A stretch of DNA of 64,000 nt, taken from positions 6,130,720 through 6,194,719 of the forward strand of contig CM030856.1 of NCBI GenBank assembly GCA_018105865.1, written 5' to 3'. A program made the translations under genes and the position numbers. Shown one piece after another: positions 21,373 through 55,022 of the stretch (position 1 is the first letter of the stretch; each line of letters begins with the position of its first letter). Below the pieces are notes generated by a model. It was not told the origin of the DNA and made no database searches. It saw only the letters and a list, made by a program, of their open reading frames with translations. Origin of the DNA: Metaphire vulgaris. Taxonomy: Eukaryota > Annelida > Clitellata > Crassiclitellata > Megascolecidae.

Positions 21373-21466
<94 letters not shown>
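21373..21466. repeat. Compound (GA)n-(CAGA)n microsatellite upstream of BUB3
   Basis: A long GA run passes directly into CAGA repeats (from about 21427). The ORFs through it are low-complexity artefacts. Confidence 0.95.
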
Positions 21467-21764
21467 GAGCAAGAGAGAGACCAATGTATCTGTGAATTTA
21501 GTTCAGGTCTCATAAGGGGCTGTCCATTAATTAAGTCAACAATTTTGGGCAATTTTGACCCCTCCCCTTGCCAACAGATGTCAACTTTCAGTGACCCCTA
21601 TAATTTTTTGACCCAAGATCAATGACAGGTCCCAGTAACAAGGTTATTATTTTTGCAGTGATGACCATTTTCCCTTTTTTTGCTCATAGAGTGTCAAAAT
21701 GTGGTGATGACCTTTTTGCCATGCTTTTCCATTATAATAAGTAGTCTTATTTAAGTTCTCTGCC

Positions 21765-22450
21765 CGAAGCAGGTCCTGGTTCCCATTGGCGCCATCTATC
21801 TCTGTCAGCAGCTTGGGTCTTTAATCCTTTGTATCCGCTTTTGGCATCATCCAGTGCAGTAGTGATGTGACGTGGTCTTCCTCTGTTTATTTTACCCCCA
21901 TGTGCCCTTCCAGTATTGTTTTGAACAACGATTCTCCTCTTAAAATGTGGCCATCCAGTTCCTTTTTTTTCTCTTCCACAATATCTAGGACTTCTTATTG
22001 GATATATGTTGTGTCCAACTTATTCTTTCCATTCGCCTCCATGTCCACATCTCGAACGCCTCCAGTCTTCTGATGTCGCCTCTTTTCTCATCCCATGTCT
22101 CTGAGCCATATAACACCACACTCCATATCAGTGTTTTAATCATTCTCTTTTTTAGCCCTTTATCGAGATTACTCCTCATTATTTCCTTCCTTTGGTAGAA
22201 TGCTTCCTTTCCCATTGCAATTCTCCTTCTTATTTTTTGACATCTGGCATCTTCGTGATAAGGCTGCCAAGGTAGCAGAATTGTTTCACTTGTTCACCTT
22301 CTGTCCATAGATTGTGATGTTTGCCTCCTTTCCTTGCTCTTTACTGATGACCATCACTTTCGTTTTTTGGTGTTAATCATACCATATTCTTCGGATACTA
22401 AGGCCAGTCTATCCATGATGTTTTGTAAGTTTGCTAAGTAGTATTCCATA
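21765..22450 (-). pseudogene. Degraded non-LTR retrotransposon reverse transcriptase, 3' part
   Basis: The minus strand shows, with several frame changes, IMDRLALVSEEYGM, then FCYLGSLIT, GLKKRMIKTLIWSVVLYGSE, DIRRLEAFEMWTWRRMERIS, HILRGE and GRPRH. These are the hallmark blocks of the RT C-terminal half of animal LINEs (KTL.WSV.LYG.E.W, ...RRLEAFEMW.WRRM..ISW, RGRPR). It ends near 21770 with RDRWRQW. Frames are broken, so it is non-functional. It lies in the BUB3-TRPM intergenic region. Confidence 0.85.
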
Positions 22451-22590
22451 AAATTTCCTATTTTTGATTACTTGTAAAAAGTGAAAATGTTGACGTCAAC
22501 TTCTCTTGACCGCCCCCTCCTGTCAACAACTGTCAAACTTTTTCAAACCCCTAAATTGTTGAAATTAACACCCTCCTAAATTGTCAAATG

Positions 22591-22829
22591 CAGTGGCGTA
22601 GCGTGACTTTTGGGGGCCCGGGGGGCATCTTTGCCATAGGGGCCCTAGAGTTTCGAGCTGACGAGCAAAAAAAAACGTTATCACCTCCTTTTTTATCCTG
22701 ACGAGCAAAAAAAAAGGTCATCAGCATATCATTTCTAGGGTTAGGGTTCTAGCTTAGACCCCTCTTCGAGGGCCCCCCCGCCCGGGACCCGGGGGCTGTC
22801 AACAAAGTGCCCCCCACATTACGCCACTG
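22591..22829. mobile_element. hAT-type MITE with perfect 8-bp TSD
   Basis: It begins CAGTGGCGTAGCGTG and ends TTACGCCACTG. The flanks are the exact duplication GTCAAATG (22583-22590, 22830-22837). It is 239 bp with CCCGGGG-rich arms. Confidence 0.88.
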
Positions 22830-22837
22830 GTCAAATG

Positions 22838-23620
22838 CGTTCAGGTGTGACCAACGTGAATGCCGCTAGATTATTTTCAAGGCACAATCACGTTAGACGC
22901 ATGTAAAGGAAAATATTTTGAAACAAATGCATTTAGAAGCAATCTGTTACTAGTATCATGTTCTCTTTACTCAGGTATGTGGCAATTCATAGGAAAACTG
23001 CTGGTGCCCTGTAATGTGACAGACCAATAGTTAGCTCAACAATAGCGATTGGAGAAATTACTGCCATAAAATGGAAACAATTTCAATTTAAATTCCAACC
23101 TTTATTGTCTGGTCCAAATGCCTCCCTCACACTCCGAGCCAAAAATTGTCCGATTCACTGGATGGAAGACTTGACAATGCAAGCCACGTAATTACATCGT
23201 AGCAGGAATTCTCCGGGTGTACGTTTATATGACGCATCAGGGATGATTATAATTACGAGGCTGTAGTTGAGTATATTGTGGTTTTTTTGAACAAAAGTTT
23301 ATAGGACAAATATTCATACATCTTCCATAGAATACGCCTTTTTGATTGGTCACTCATTCTAGTAGCTAAAGGAAGCAGAAGAATGATTCCAAGATCCGCA
23401 TAAGCTAAAATAATTTTCATTGAACTAAGGACGTCATATGACGTCCCTAGCGCCCTGAGAAACCAAAATAATGACGTCAGTTGACGTCCCTAGCGCTCAA
23501 CGTGTTAATGGACAGCCCCTAAGTTGATCGATTTTCAGATCCTTCAGTTGCTTCAGTTTCAGGAGGAAAATCCTAATATTATTTCAGATTAATAGCTAAT
23601 TAATCAATTATCCTAAAATG
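22838..23620. other. Intergenic spacer with repeated TGACGTC motifs
   Basis: No gene is seen. About 23428-23516 contains closely spaced GACGTCATATGACGTCCCTAG and TGACGTCAGTTGACGTCCCT units, arranged as two direct ~45-bp half-units each holding CRE/ATF-like cores. It is probably part of a short transposon (it abuts GTTAAT) rather than a promoter, although BUB3's unseen 5' exon could lie in this spacer. Confidence 0.35.
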
Positions 23621-23800
23621 CAGGGCGCGATTTGTAGAGGAGGAAGTGTGGAATCTTCTCCCCCACTGCCCAACTGCATCCCCCCTACTGCTACATCCCC
23701 CACCACTACATCCCCCCACTGCTGCTACATTTCCCAACAACTACATCCCCCCAAGCTCGATATATCCCCCTCACTGCTCCAGGTCACAAATCGCACCCTA
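23621..23800. mobile_element. hAT-type MITE (GCGCGATTTGT family), copy 1
   Basis: The ends CAGGGCGCGATTTGT and ACAAATCGCACCCTA face each other, with flanks CTAAAATG / CTAAAATT (7 of 8). It is a 180-bp element of CCCC(A/T)ACTGCTACAT-like internal units. Its sister is at 54588-54757, in opposite orientation. Confidence 0.8.
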
Positions 23801-24224
23801 CTAAAATTCCTTGAAATAAACTGAATCGACGAAAGAATTAAACGAACCGCTAACTAGTAATTATTAGGGGCACGCGCAACGCGAGTCGCTTTGAAACATC
23901 GCCTTAAAATCTAAGATCACGAGCTGAATATCTATAATCCTCAAAATCCAAAAAGTTTTTACTAAGACTAAAATTTTTACAAATGTTTTAAGATATAAGA
24001 TATTCATACTAACATTCGAAGGACTTTGAAGAAGAAAAGCTTGTCTTCGCTCCACTAGGGAGTAGGGACCACTACCACTGTTGCCGCTGATATTTACGAA
24101 ATCTTCAAATCTAAGAGCAACATCAAAGATGAGCGCAAATGAATGGTCTGCAAATATAATGTAATTTAATGCAATTTCTCTTATATTTCTTTAGCCCTTT
24201 AAAAATCTGGATTTCTACATATCC

Positions 24225-24610
24225 AGCTAATTCTCAAGCGCTTTTTGTAATCTTTAGTTTCTTTCTGTTCTGCTCTGTTTGTCCATGACCAACCCAACGA
24301 CGGGTCCGCCGCTGATCTCCGTGTTTTAGGCAAGCAGCGACGAAGGTGGTTTACGCCATTAATCAAGAGTACTTTGTCACTTAAAATCATGCTATTATTA
24401 TTATTGCTTTCTCTAGGTCCGTGTTCTACCTTCGCAGCACAGCGTTGCTACTAACTTACCGACGCCTATAAGCGATGAACGGCTTGGTTGGTCGCCGGCA
24501 CAACGACTCGATCCCGGGATGGTCACCCATCCAAGTACGAGCCACGCTCGACGTTGCTTCTGCACCTCATCTGGTGAGCAGATGTGATAGTGAGAAGGAT
24601 TTTCCATTGG
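24225..24610 (-). mobile_element. 5S rRNA-derived SINE
   Basis: On the minus strand, positions about 24580-24480 read AGAAGCAACGTCGAGCGTGG then TACTTGGATGGGTGACC and CCCGGGAT. This is the internal-promoter half (A box, IE, C box) of eukaryotic 5S rRNA. The 5' third is too diverged and the 3' side continues into an unrelated body ending near AAAAAGCGCTTGAGAA, so it is a 5S-headed SINE (SINE3 type), not a 5S gene. It sits in intergenic DNA upstream of BUB3 and downstream of TRPM. Confidence 0.75.
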
Positions 24611-24955
24611 GTAAGAGTTACATGTTTATGGCAATGTTTAAGCAATGTGTGAAGACAGAGTAGAAATACAAATTTTAAGCAAGTATGAAAATCTCAGGAG
24701 GATTGCGATATATAGATGCTATTCACTTTAACTTTTTTGAAAGTAAAATATCTAGTATGATTGTTGCAGAAATTTATCTAGGAACTTGCTAGCTAAAAAT
24801 CAGAAGTGTTTATATTTTAAGGCTAGGGGTGCAAGTAAGAAAGCTGACTTAGAAATGGATGCAAAGTTAAAGATTTAGGTTTAAAAAATAAATTATGCAC
24901 AACATTTAAAAACCAACCAGACAAATTGCTGAATCAACTGAAAAGGCAACCAAAT

Positions 24956-25085
24956 GCTTCAAATAATCAAGAGGAATATAGTGAGCAGAGATAAAGAAAT
25001 AATAAAGAGACTGTATAAGATAATGGTAAATCCACATTTTGAATATTGTATTCAGGAATGGAATCCATTTTTTAAGAAAAATACA
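24956..25085 (+). mobile_element. LINE reverse-transcriptase fragment (CR1/Jockey-like)
   Basis: The plus strand encodes QIIKRNIVSRDKEIIKRLYK followed by IMVNPHFEYCIQEWNPFFKK. This matches the conserved block (I.RN...K.....LYK.LVRPHLEY..Q.W.P..KKD) of CR1/Jockey RT. Sequence on both sides is AT-rich and decayed. It is a different element family from the minus-strand RT at 21765-22450. Confidence 0.75.
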
Positions 25086-25951
25086 TCCCGACTTTCTTTA
25101 GACCCTACATTTTAAAAAATACTATAGCCTTATTTGCAGCTCTAAATAATGGAAACAAAATGAAAATGTCCACAAACAAGTAAAAAGACGCATTCATTTT
25201 TCAATTATACCTACAAAATGTCTATTAAAATCTCGACCAGCAGTAACAGTGTGCAATACTTTTCTTAAATTCTACAAAACTAAAACTACAATCACATAAA
25301 GAGGCACCCTTACTTTAAAATGAAGTTGAAAATTCCACACATTTATGAATATACTTACAAGGTCAACATGAAATAACAAATAAATCTTCAAAGGCTACAA
25401 TAAAACAGTCTATGATTAGGCATATTTATGCAGGAGTCCTAGTCAACTAATGATATGTCCAAGAAATTTTCGATTGGGGTAGCCTATGTATTTATCCCTT
25501 CACATCATATTTTGTTCAGGGCATCCCAACTGCCTGACCAAAAAGCTAACATGCAGCAATAAGAGACAAATAAAGTTGAAAGACAATATACATGACCAAC
25601 AAGGATTGCTATGCAACTAAAGACTCATAAAAAATACAAAAAGTGCAATAGGCACATCAACTTCATTGTACTTCACCGCATAAGAATTGTTAACACCGAG
25701 TTGGTACAAGACATTTGGCACAGCCAGGCATGGCCTGCATCACTACACTGGGCTTTCTGCTAGAACATAAATTTGTCAAGCAAACTAAATCATGAAACTA
25801 CCTTCACAGCACGTGGTATTGAGATTTTCATACACGATAATCAAAATAGACTTGTAAAATAACAATCAAAGCTTGTATCTCACTGAAGTAATTTGAGATT
25901 CTTGTTTAAACTTACACCACAAGATGGCAATCTTCCAGATAAAGCAGTAAA

Positions 25952-26118
25952 CAGGGGCATAGCCAAGAATTTGATTTAGGGGTATAATATGATTGGGGTG
26001 GTGGGGTGGTATAAATCTTAAAAACGTTGAAAATCTTTAAAAAAACACATTAAAAACTTTAAGGTAGCCTGATTTTTGGAGGGTATATATACCAATATAC
26101 CCCGTTGCTACGCCTCTG
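25952..26118. mobile_element. hAT-type MITE with perfect 8-bp TSD
   Basis: It begins CAGGGGCATAGCCA and ends TGCTACGCCTCTG. The flanks are the exact duplication GCAGTAAA (25944-25951, 26119-26126). It is 167 bp. The same family (GGCGTAGC ends, TATACCCCC arms) occurs at 52230, 56403 and 63264. Confidence 0.88.
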
Positions 26119-26126
26119 GCAGTAAA

Positions 26127-26229
26127 ATAGTAAATAAAGTGCATCTCAATATTTATAAAACAATTTGCTTCTCAAGGCATCATCAATGACAAGTCATTGA
26201 GCAATTCGAAACATAGATAAATAAATACC

Positions 26230-26261
<32 letters not shown>

Positions 26262-27657
26262 TACACGATGAAAAAAATTCAATATAAATGCAAAAAGCAC
26301 AAAAACACTTGGAGATGAGCAAACAACCATAGAAAGTTCATGACCAACAAGGTTCGTCAAAATGAATGCATAGATAAGCTTCATCTGTCAGCAAGAGCAG
26401 ATTTTGAGATTGTTCTGACAGATTTTGCGTTATATTCAATGTTCAATTTGCTGGGGTCTGGATCAACTCCCTCCCCACCCCTACAGCCTGAGGTCAGCCA
26501 CCCCAGTTAGTTTATAATTTTGGTTTTACGACAGTCGATCTCCTACCGAGGGCCCGAAATTTTGGGGCAGAAGTATTCTGACCACTGCTTTTTAGAAAAT
26601 CAAACAGCGGCTTGTATACACAATTATCAAAACATGTTCAACAACTGGTCAGTAACAAAATACAGAAGAGGACAGAATAAGATTGAGGATGAGATAAAGT
26701 GCTGAGAAAAAGCTAATTTGCAGGAATTAGGCTTTAATGAGTGCTATAGAAATTATGTTAATTACATTATGTAAAATTATCTTTGGCTCAGTTGTAACAA
26801 ATACTTGGCATTCATATAAAATATCACAGGTTTAAATGAAAAAATGCAGACAAAATGTCAGAGTCATGAATGCTTCACTCTTTTGAGCATTTCTGATGCC
26901 ACAGCACAATATTTCCTTTCAGTTTTCAGGCCATTCAAAGATTTTGCATCACAGATATCCATGTGCCACATTGTGTACACTGATGCCCAGATCATTACAG
27001 GCACGTCTGAACGAATTTTTAGCAGGAGGTGCAGATTTCCTAGGCGAGGTGTTTGGTTGTCACATTTTTCATTGGACAAGCCAAAAAAAGATAATTTCCT
27101 ATATATTTTTGAGTTGAAAAGCAAAAAAATTCATTTCCTATATATTTTTAGTCAAAATTCCAATGGGTGCAGATCTGCACCCTCCCAGTCTCGTCTTCCA
27201 GGAGGTGCAGCTGCACCCCCTGCACCTCCACTTTGTACGGGCCAGGGGCATTATTGTTGAAACACTGTGTAAAATTGAAATCTACATTTTGCATAACAAG
27301 GTAAATTATTCTAGTGAGCTAAATTTTCAGAGACAAATACACATGCAACAAAAAAAAGAGTATCTAGACTTCATCTAGTACACGATCATTGATCTATGCT
27401 ATTACCAAAACACACACAGAAAAATTCACTAGGAAATTTGAGAACAAGATTAAATAACATCTTTTTCATCTGCCTTATCCACCATACACCGTCATCTGGT
27501 TGTCTGGCCTGATAGCCTGGATTCTGGATTTGACCGAGATCCTGTGTGATTGCAATTTGGTGAGCCATCGGCTGATGTTCTAATGCATTACGGTGTGGCA
27601 CTATAGAAGCTAAGATTCAAACAGGTTCCAAAGACAAGATTTAATGCTAAAATAATG
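26127..27657. other. TRPM 3' flank: AT-rich spacer with repeats
   Basis: No exon is recognisable. It holds a (CA)n run (26229-26260), short direct units GGAGGTGCAG near 27026 and 27200 that also occur near 50500, and a SINE tail (27475-27615). I looked here for a NUDT9-like domain continuing the TRPM gene and saw none. Confidence 0.4.
27475..27615 (+). repeat. SINE 3' module copy
   Basis: It reads GCAATTTGGTGAGCCATCGG ... GCATTACGGTGTGGCACTATAGAAG, homologous to 1640-1715 and 32040-32100. It lies just beyond the TRPM stop codon, in antisense. Confidence 0.65.
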
Positions 27658-49382
<21,725 letters not shown>

Positions 49383-50877
49383 CGATGACTTATTTGCAAA
49401 CTTTTGTCTCTACCTGAAAAAATCATAAACCATGCAATTGTCCAAAAATTCACTGTCTAAATAAATAACCGAAATATTTCTGGATACAAAGACAACTGCA
49501 TCATCAACAAAAATTTGTTTCCTTAGACTTCTATCGAGATTTTAAAATAACATGCCACAACTGAAACAGGATAATGCTACAGAGCCACAAAATGATTCAG
49601 AGGATTATAACACACACACATCTTCAAGATCTTTGCTGTTCTCTTTTGTTCCATCGTAATTAAGTAAAATTATCTATGCCTTTTGATTTACATTTCTCTT
49701 TTCAAGCTAATGCATTAAAAATCAGTTCAAAGTTAACTAAAATAAATCCACTTCACTGTCATTAACTAAGTTATAGCCACAATTTAACTTTTTGGGATGG
49801 TGTGGGGTAAGAATATCTGGTTTATGCAATGTAAACCTATGCTGGAGGATGACAATTTTGGGGTGAGTGTAATCCAATCACCCACTGCTTTTTCAAAATC
49901 AAACGCTGGTTACAAGAGGAAAATTTAAAATGCAAATCTCGAGTCATCCTCTACAGTACTGCTCAAAAAAATTGTGAACACACGTGGATTTAGAAGCAAA
50001 ATGAACTTTAAGGCTTGTTAAAACAATGCAATCACAACCAAGAACACCAATGCTGTATTTTTTTCATTAGTGAAGATGGAGACACAAGAAAATGTGGATA
50101 AAATTCGTTTCAACACTCTTCTGAATTTTTGGAGCAGTATTGTACATGACAATGTGATATTTCCACAGTCAGACAGAGATTTAGGGAAGTGCAATTGGTT
50201 AATCTCAGAAAATCTTGCAACGAACACATCTGCCATTTTTAAAGCATATTTTTATGCAACTTTGAATACAAGGATTTCCCTGCACACCTGTCACATTGCT
50301 CATGCCTGGAGATGAAGAGGGAGAGGCCGAGGAGTCACAGTCCTTTTGGCCAGAGTCCTGCAACACCAAGATGAACTTAACTCGTTCATGTATACACGGT
50401 ATATCATAAAATGATGACATGACGATGATGATGACAACGACGACAATGATGATGATGACGACAATGATGAAGACAATGGCGATCAGGCCCATCAGAGCTG
50501 GGGTGCATGAGATGCAGCTGCATCCCTTGGAAAAACTTAGGTGCACCCCCTCAAAGGAAAAAGACATGGATGCGGTTCATCCCCTTGCTTCGGATATATA
50601 AGGAGGAACAGGTAACAACAAACCAATTTACCAAATGGCCTAAGAAATGCACATCCTGCTAAAAATTTGTTCCAGCAGGCCTGATGGTGACGATGACAGT
50701 AGTTATCATACAATTATTTTAGTTGTTCTTCTGGATGCAACTAGAACTGGTCATTATGTTGGCTAAAACAACCATATCAACTCTTATTAGCAATGAAGTC
50801 TGGTCCTAACACTAACCCTAGGATGGATTGCAAAGCGTAAAACAACCATAACAACACTAACCCTTACTAGTAATGAA

Positions 50878-50975
50878 ATCATCCACTCATCCATCCATCC
50901 ATCCATTCATCCATCCATCCACCCATCCATCCATCCATACATACATACATCCATCCATCCATCCATCCATACATA
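50878..50975. repeat. (CCAT)n/(ACAT)n tetranucleotide array
   Basis: CATC-CATC units grade into ATACATAC and back. Confidence 0.95.
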
Positions 50976-51235
50976 CATATAGCAATGAAGTCAGTTTTTA
51001 TGGCACTTTCAATAGCCTATAATCATTAGCAGATGCTATCATAATAATTTCCTATCTTAAGCAAATTAAGAGTACAGTGTATTAGTGTGTGGTGTGTGGT
51101 TTATAAACAGTAGTTATCATACAGAGCAGCAGGATTTACAGTGCCAGCCAGAGAACAGCAATCATTTAGGCCCTGCCACAAACTCATGCTCCTGCATCCT
51201 AATCACTAGTTCATATCTGTTAAATGTAGGCCAAC

Positions 51236-51315
51236 TTAACCCCTTAACTGTGTATTTAACTTAACTCAAATGTAAAATGGATGGATATATCCGGGATCCC
51301 CAGTTAAGAGGTCAA
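51236..51315. mobile_element. TTAA-flanked palindromic micro-element, copy 3
   Basis: It starts TTAACCCCTTAACTGTG and carries TGTAAAATGGATGGATATAT and ATCCCCAGTTAAGAGGTCAA. The right TTAA has decayed to TCAA. Confidence 0.75.
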
Positions 51316-51465
51316 TGAATGTAATACTTTGAAACACCAGACTATTAGGTAGGCTACACAGACAATCTCTGTGCATTAGATTTATCTAAGATAATGGCAC
51401 TTTAAAGTGTTTCTTTAAGATCATTTCTCAGAATTTCACTTCTAACCAATAATTAGTGTCAGACA

Positions 51466-51546
51466 TTAACCCCTTAACTGGGTGCCCCGAGTAACGCTCG
51501 TCCATTTTACATTGAGTTACAAATAGTTGCCCAGTTAAGGGGTTAA
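51466..51546. mobile_element. TTAA-flanked palindromic micro-element, copy 4 (inverted)
   Basis: It starts TTAACCCCTTAACTGGGTGC and ends CCCAGTTAAGGGGTTAA. Its core CCATTTTACATTGAGTTAC is the reverse complement of the core of copies 2 and 5. Both TTAA ends are intact. Only 150 bp separate it from copy 3. Confidence 0.8.
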
Positions 51547-52689
51547 GTCCGTTTGAATTATTCTGCACATGGTCCTATTAATTTATTGCTCATGTTTTGT
51601 TTCTGTCAGAATTAAGCCTGTTTCATATCATTCATTAACCAGTACAAAGTATTTGCCAGTCCAGTTAATGAACATGCAAATGGGCTACATGGTGAATGCC
51701 CTCTTAGACTACTGGCCTACTTGCAAGTTCATTAACAGGCACATACTTAGCAATTATCCAAATAGGCTGGCAGTCTGAGATGACTATCAGCATATTAGCA
51801 TATTCTATTATCCAGATTAAGTGGCACTACAAAAGTCAGCTTATCACACAGATCAACCACCAAAAATCTGCCACTACTAAGTACATCAACATTCTTATTT
51901 CTGTACCTTTAAGTTTTAACTGTACATCCTACTACAAAAGGCGATGTATAAATTACTGCTACCACTGCTCAATTTCCCAGGGGTCAACACCAACATCCAA
52001 AGGCAAAAGTCCTCCATACCGACGGAACCTAACAATTTGGTATGGTGCAGTGGCAGCCCCATGAATTTGGAAGCCAGGGCTATGACACAGACCCAGAGAA
52101 ACCATAGGCCTATCTTTGATGATGTACGCAATTTGAGGACGGGGACTGAGCCCACATTCTGGGAGGAACCATGCCCCTGTCATTAATAGAGTTGCTCGCA
52201 GGTAAAGAAGTGAGCAGTGAAGATGCAGTGAGGGGCGTGGCGACGGGGGGGGGTTAATCGGTATATATATACCCCCCAAAATCATACTAGGCCTACCTCA
52301 AAAACTTTTAAAGTGCTTTCTAGGATTTTCAAAGTTTTAAAGATTTATACCTCCCCCAATCAAATTCCTGGCTACGGATCTGGCTTTATTAGCAGTCTGC
52401 TAAGAAGGCCTGCTATAATAAATGCCTGACAAACCACCTGCAACAAACGGCCGGTCACAGGCACACAGGACATGACAGGACAGAAGAGGATTGAGGAGGA
52501 TGAAAAGCGCTATAGAAAGGGGTCGATTAGTCAACATAACGAAGTGAGTACCGGCAAGTAGTTCGCAGTTAATGAAGTGATTTGCTCACCGTCGTGGTCC
52601 CAAGTGTTGCCGAGGGCTTTGCTTCTGATCACTTATCTAAGCCGTTCAACTGCAATTAATTATTATTAACTTAAGCACTCATTAAGAAC

Positions 52690-52830
52690 TTATCGTCATC
52701 GTCGTCGCTCGGCACCTTGGACACCGATCAACAGCGGAGCACCGGTTACGACAAGAGCCAAAGACGTGACGTCACCCAGTCTCTTTTTTCTCGTGGCGCG
52801 CCTCGGAGTCGACTGTCCAATCGGAATTCA
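52690..52830. promoter_or_regulatory. CpG-rich patch with a full CRE (TGACGTCA)
   Basis: Within AT-rich spacer, about 140 bp are rich in CG. They include TGACGTCA (52767-52774), the palindromic CREB/ATF site, and GGCGCGCC (about 52796). It lies 3.4 kb upstream of the first recognised TRPM coding exon and is the only promoter-like patch in the interval, so it is a candidate TRPM promoter. This is inference only. Confidence 0.3.
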
Positions 52831-52838
52831 ATCCTATT

Positions 52839-53098
<260 letters not shown>

Positions 53099-53160
53099 TG
53101 TGAAAGTTCCGTGGAAGGCGGCTGCGTTAAATCTCTGGAGCTCCACTGATACTCGTAGGA

Positions 53161-53463
53161 CAGGGTTGTCCAACTGGCGGCCCGCGGGCCAGATCCGGCT
53201 CGCAAGACAGTTTCATCCGGCCCGCCACCGAGTTTGGGAAAATAACAATTTTAGCTATAGGACCGGTTATTACCGTTATTTTTAGGACAAGGAGGTTACC
53301 AAATTGCTTACTTATCCACAAGGACATAGAACAAGAATAAATAATAATGTGTAATGCAATGCTTCATTGTGTTCTTTACCTACATTTACAATTTACACTG
53401 TCTTAGACGTTAGGTTTGTGGTCCAATGCGACCCGCCATCTTATTTGAGTTAGAGACCCCCTG
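53161..53463. mobile_element. hAT (Charlie-like) element, 8-bp TSD with one mismatch
   Basis: It begins CAGGGTTGTCCAACTGGCGG and ends GAGTTAGAGACCCCCTG. The flanks are TCGTAGGA (53153-53160) and TAGTAGGA (53464-53471). The left end strongly resembles the CAGGGGTGTCCAA termini of Charlie-type hAT elements. Confidence 0.75.
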
Positions 53464-53582
53464 TAGTAGGAGAAAGGATGTCTCACGTTTAGGGACTGTC
53501 CATAAATGACGTCACGCACTTATGGGGAGGGTTCAAACATTTATGACGATGTGTGACGACGGGGGAGGGGGATTTCCAGAAA

Positions 53583-53583
53583 C

Positions 53584-53650
<67 letters not shown>
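53583..53650. repeat. (GA)n microsatellite
   Basis: An almost pure GA run with one AAAG interruption. Confidence 0.95.
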
Positions 53651-53651
<1 letters not shown>

Positions 53652-53769
53652 AAAGGGATAATGTTTTACATAAAGATGTTGTAGATCTTGTAACGATAAA
53701 GATAATGTTCGATAAAGATAATTATGTTCGATAGAGATAATGTTCGATAAAGATATTTGTTTGATAAGT

Positions 53770-54006
53770 CAGTGGCGTAGCGAGGGAGCGGTGAAGGTGA
53801 ACCGCCCCAGGCGGCACTTGCTCTAGGGGCGGCATTTTCGAGAAAACCCTTTTTTGCATATGAAATTTTTAAAAGAAGTAGCGATAATTTTGTTTTGCTT
53901 GTCAAGAATATTAGCAAGTTGCGATAAGTTTTTTGCCTGTCAAGAATTTAACGAAAAGGCGGCAATTTTTTCGAACCGGGCGGCACTTTGCCTCGCTACG
54001 CCACTG
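53770..54006. mobile_element. hAT-type MITE, perfect 15-bp TIRs
   Basis: CAGTGGCGTAGCGAG at 53770 and CTCGCTACGCCACTG ending at 54006 are exact inverted repeats around 237 bp. The flanks TGATAAGT / GATAAAGT are similar but sit in a GATAA-rich tract, so the TSD is unclear. Confidence 0.85.
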
Positions 54007-54477
54007 GATAAAGTTTCCATGAGTTCGCGTAGAGTTATCAACGATAGCATGCGGTGTTGTGTCACAAGATTAGGCCTAAGGAAGTAATTCTTGTTGAATT
54101 ATTTTTGTATGATGAAATTATTGAAGAAGTCATGTATTTAAGGAAACGTCTTTTTTATTCACATACAAACGTTCAGCGACTAACATTGGGCCAGCTATAC
54201 CTGTAAATTGATGTACCGAAGAGATTTAGGCCTAACGTAAGCAAATTCTACTAAAAAGAATCGACTTCGTGACAACTTGGCCAGCATTTCCAGCAAGCGT
54301 TCCTAATTTTTCTATTTCCGGTGCCCTCTTTCCGATCTCGATTTCCAGGGTTTTCTTACTTAGTCTTATTCTTCATAATATGATGACTTCTCATATCTCA
54401 AAAATGTCACTTATACAGGAACTGAACCAATTTCTGACGACCGACCAATGATACATCGCTTCGACTTGTATTTCATT

Positions 54478-54531
<54 letters not shown>

Positions 54532-54538
54532 TATAATA

Positions 54539-54587
<49 letters not shown>
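54478..54587. repeat. (AAT)n microsatellite, two blocks
   Basis: AAT units from 54478, with an ATAT interruption near 54530. A MITE (54588-54757) is inserted between this and further (AAT)n/(ATT)n at 54758-54820. Confidence 0.95.
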
Positions 54588-54757
54588 CAGGGTGCGATTT
54601 GTGACCTGGAGCAGTGGGGGGATATGTCGAGCTTGGGGGGATGTAGTTGTTGGGAAATGTAGCAGTGGGGATGTAGTGGTGGGGATGTAGCAGTAGGAGG
54701 GATGCAGTTTGGCAGTGGAGGGAAGATTCCCCCTTCCCCCTCGCAAATCGCGCCCTG
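54588..54757. mobile_element. hAT-type MITE (GCGCGATTTGT family), copy 2
   Basis: CAGGGTGCGATTTGTGACCTGG at the left and TCGCAAATCGCGCCCTG at the right; the flanking 8 bp are ATAATAAT on both sides. It is inserted inside an AAT microsatellite. It is the inverted sister of 23621-23800. Confidence 0.82.
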
Positions 54758-54778
54758 ATAATAATAATAATAATAATA

Positions 54779-54809
<31 letters not shown>

Positions 54810-54911
54810 TATTATTATTATCACGACAATCTGGAAGTGAAAGAGAGACATCCTTTCTCCTACAACGAATATCCGTGACACTTCAGCGATTTAACTCTGT
54901 CGCCTTCCGCA

Positions 54912-55022
<111 letters not shown>

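Larger units (their letters stand above)
49410..52689. other. TRPM 5' flank / possible 5' introns, no gene recognised
   Basis: This is AT-rich spacer. It holds a decayed piece related to the interior of the 36-kb hAT element (50060-50135), a GAT/CAT patch (50400-50480), (CCAT)n (about 50878-50975) and two TTAA micro-elements. A degenerate hAT of the GGCGTAGC family (about 52230-52380) is also present. No coding exon is visible on either strand. Confidence 0.4.

Noticed and set aside
24470..24610. 5S rRNA gene
   Set aside because: Only the 3' two-thirds resemble 5S rRNA; the 5' third is diverged and no Pol III T-run terminator follows at the right distance.
26844..27260. 138-codon plus-strand ORF as a possible gene
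   Set aside because: No domain; it includes GGAGGTGCAG repeat units and lies in decayed intergenic sequence.
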